From: Oryza sativa Japonica Group
Lineage: Eukaryota > Streptophyta > Magnoliopsida > Poales > Poaceae
Reading direction: 5' to 3'
Assembly: GCF_034140825.1 (NCBI RefSeq)
Contig: NC_089036.1
Span: forward strand, 1,197,001 to 1,261,000
Length of the DNA stretch: 64,000 nucleotides
Below, one piece after another: positions 61,280 to 64,000 of the stretch; the stretch's first letter is position 1; every line of letters starts with the position of its first letter. The notes below the pieces were generated by a model, which worked only from the letters and a program-made list of their open reading frames with translations, was not told the DNA's origin and did not search any database. The position numbers and the translations under genes are program-made.

Positions 61280-61999
61280 TGCGTTAAGTAAAATCTACAG
61301 CATTTTCAAGTTCATAAAATCTCATACTTTACGGCCCTCCCTGGCATATTCAAAATCTTTTATGTGTGTTTTCATGAAAAATAGTCATGAGGATCATCGG
61401 TGATAGGTTCGGCAATGAGGTCTGAGGTGAGCCTCTCCGGGTGCCTATGTGACGGTGCCTAAGTGCCTATCTGATTTTGGTTGGAGGCCTTTGTCACAGA
61501 TGATTTGATTGGGATGTTAAGTTATGTACTTGTAATATAACATCTATCTTATGTTTATCATCAGTGCATTACGTTCTATTATCTCTATCTCAAAATATTA
61601 TATTTGGTTGTATTTTATTTAATACTAAATTGTTATATTTTGATATTGATGAGTATCTGGTCTTAACTGACAGAAACGCCACCACTCTCGCTTGTTCGCT
61701 TCCTCTGACCACGTCCGATCGCCGGCATTTCTAGTACTCACTAATTAACTTAAAGCATAAATATTAATCACCTCATCTTTACTTAGTACAAAACCAGCAA
61801 ATATAAATCAGCTACTGATCATATCGTTTGATTAGCCCAACCAGTAATACGGGTACAACAAGGTAATAAAACAAGTTAGGAGAGCCAATAACAATTAACT
61901 GGGCGATGTAGGCAATGCAATTGACCTATATAAATAATGACCAAGCTAGCCATCTAGCCCACACATCATATCACTCCCTATCTAAGCTGATTAATCACC
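61280..61999. other. Intergenic region left of the copia element
   Basis: No gene or clear repeat was recognised. Confidence 0.4.
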
Positions 62000-62754
62000 T
62001 GTTGGAATTAATGAATGGGTCTTAGCCCACTCGAAGATTAATTCTTTGGAAAATCACAAAAGCCCACCTCATGGGATGGCATGCATGTGGAGTTTAGTAC
62101 CACCTTGCTTATTCTAGGAGAGGGGGACCTCCTTAAAAGGGAGGATGCCCTCCTAGCCACTTGAAGCATGTGTGGTGGAGAGAAGAGGGGAAACACACGC
62201 GCGCGCTCGCTCGCCTCGCCTGGCCTGGCGCAGTAGAGATCGTGCGGGCGCCCTGATCAAGCGACCTTTCTCTATATAAACCGACCCGCCGTCTTCACGC
62301 AATATATGCGAAAATCAATCTAGGGTTTGCCTTCTACTCTGTACTGCGCCGTCGCTCGTAGACTACTCCATCCCGCTCGCCGGCGTGCACCAGCGATCGG
62401 GAGAGCAGGTCTCCGGAACCTCTGCCTTTGACGTCCTGCACCGGGAGAAGGCGGCAATAAGGTTTTTGGGAAGCGCTTCGCGCGACTGCTCCCTGTTCGT
62501 TCGCGACGGCTCGCCTTCCTCTTCGCTCGCGTGTTTCGTGCCTTCGTAGACACCTGCGAAAAGTTTCGACCAAGCAGCCGGTCTTTTCGTCACCTCGGTA
62601 CGTGTTCAATATGTTGCGCATATTTGATCTGTTCATGTTATTCTGCGTAGTTTACATGTGTAGATCTAATGATGCGTTCATGCTAGTTTTCATCTGTAAT
62701 GTCATGACTTATTTATGGAATAAATTAAATCATTATATGCCCATAATCTCAACA
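62000..62754 (+). repeat. 5' LTR of a Ty1/copia element
   Basis: A 755-bp block starting TGTTGGAATTAATG and ending AATCTCAACA, with TGTTG...CAACA inverted ends. It contains a probable TATA box (CTCTATATAAACC, about 62271-62283). The 3' LTR lies beyond the window, so neither the target duplication nor LTR divergence (age) can be judged. Confidence 0.8.
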
Positions 62755-64000
62755 ATCCAAAAACCTTATTATAGGCACTGTGATTTTACTATGGCTGGTT
62801 TTGCCGATGCACTGAGGCCGGATAAATTCACCGGTGTGCATTTTAAGAGATGGCAGATCAGGGTCACTCTGTGGCTGACAGCTATGAAATGCTTCTGGGT
62901 GAGTACTGGCAAACCTGAAGGAGTTCTTACTGCTGAACAGCAGAAGCAATTCGAGGAAGCCACTACTCTCTTTGTGGGATGCATTCTTAGCGTTCTTGGC
63001 GATCGTCTGGTCGAGGTGTATATGCATATGACCGACGCTAAGGAGTTGTGGGATGCACTGAATACTAAATTCGGTGCTACTGATGCTAGCAATGATCTGT
63101 ATATCATGGAGCAGTTTCATGACTACAAAATGGCTGACAACCGTTCTGTAGTCGAACAGGCTCATGAGATACAAACCATGGCTAAGGAACTCGAACTCCT
63201 TAAGTGTGTCTTACCCGACAAATTTGTGGCCGGGTGCATTATTGCAAAACTACCTCCATCTTGGAGGAGTTTCGGTACTGCACTCAAACACAAGAGACAG
63301 GAATACTCCGTTGAGGGGTTGATTGCGTCTCTTGATGTTGAGGAGAAAGCTCGGGAAAAAGATGCCGCGTCTAAGGGCGATGGTGGGCAGTCCAGTGCCA
63401 ATGTTGTGCACAAGGCCCAGAACAAGAGCAAGGGGAAATACAAAGCTCAGCAGACCACCAACTTCAAGAAGCAGAAGAAGAACAACAACAATCCTAATCA
63501 GGATGAGAGGACTTGCTTTGTGTGTGGCCAAGTTGGTCATCTGGCTAGGAAGTGTCCACAACGCAAGGGGATGAAGGCACCTGCAGGGCAGACTTCTAAG
63601 TCTGCTAATGTGACCATTGGCAACACTGGAGATGGAAGCGGGTATGGTAATTTACCTACTGTTTTTTCAGTTAATCAATCTACTAATTGGTGGGTTGATA
63701 CTGGGGCCAATGTACATGTTTGTGCTGACATCTCATTGTTTTCTTCTTATCAGGTCGCACGGGGTTCCACCGTCCTAATGGGGAATGGGTCACATGCTTC
63801 TGTTCATGGTGTTGGCACGGTAGATCTGAAGTTTACTTCGGGAAAGATCGTGCAGCTGAAGAACGTGCAGCATGTCCCTTCTATCGACAGGAATCTTGTT
63901 AGTGGCTCCCGTCTGACTAGAGACGGATTTAAGTTGGTTTTTGAGTCTAATAAAGTAGTCGTGTCTAAACATGGATATTTTATTGGTAAAGGTTATGAGT
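62000..64000 (+). mobile_element. Ty1/copia LTR retrotransposon, 5' part (runs off the window)
   Basis: After the LTR a gag-pol frame starts at 62791 ([15 protein letters not shown]) and is open to the window edge. Recognisable parts in order are a copia-type gag domain ([15 protein letters not shown]..., [10 protein letters not shown]), a CCHC zinc knuckle ([14 protein letters not shown], about 63514-63555) and the start of an aspartic protease with [12 protein letters not shown] (about 63688). It looks whole as far as it can be seen and is probably fairly young. Integrase, reverse transcriptase and the 3' LTR are outside the window. Family-level naming would need a library search. Confidence 0.88.

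Overview
The window looks like nuclear DNA of rice (Oryza sativa or a close relative). Its genes have many introns and GC-rich first exons. The spaces between them are full of Stowaway, Tourist-like and hAT-like MITEs, and there are two p-SINE1-type SINEs, a family known from Oryza. The CDKA protein read from the exons agrees with my memory of rice CDKA;2 (cdc2Os2). Together with an RS-type SR protein this suggests the short arm of chromosome 2, but that placement is recollection and not a search result.

Layout: an ATXR5/6-like histone H3K27 methyltransferase (+, 0.7-2.3 kb) converges on an RS-subfamily SR splicing factor (-, 3.6-6 kb). A PFC1/KsgA-type plastid rRNA dimethylase follows (-, 8.8-12.2 kb). 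Then comes a repeat-rich gap holding a GC-rich poly(A)-tailed retroposon (13.5-15.2 kb). CDKA;2 (+, 17.6-20.8 kb) has a 243-bp direct repeat, present three times, in its promoter. Next are a MITE cluster, PEX16 (+, 24.1-27.5 kb) and eIF3c (+, 29.2-32.6 kb). A conserved gene of unknown function (-, 33.7-36.7 kb), an aldo-keto reductase of the mannose/sorbitol-6-phosphate reductase type (-, 37.5-39.9 kb) and phosphatidylinositol synthase (-, 41.4-43.7 kb) follow. The first 50 kb ends with a secreted GH9 endoglucanase (+, 47.1-50 kb).

The right end differs in character. A 3.7-kb solo LTR lies nested inside a Stowaway MITE (50.3-54.2 kb). A small secreted-protein gene (+, 55.5-57.2 kb) has seven copies of an 11-residue motif, GRSGYNSVNPD-like, and each copy is its own exon (six are exactly 33 nt). 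A head-to-head pair of potato-inhibitor-I genes (59.0-60.2 kb) and the 5' part of a Ty1/copia element that runs off the window (62.0-64.0 kb) complete it.

The genes from 0.7 to 50 kb are mostly housekeeping (chromatin, splicing, plastid rRNA, cell cycle, peroxisome, translation, lipid, cell wall) and do not form a pathway. The strongest candidate for something undescribed is the exon-per-repeat peptide gene. Splicing is also notable: three introns appear to use GC donors, one intron has U12-type signals, and PEX16 carries what looks like a stranded microexon.
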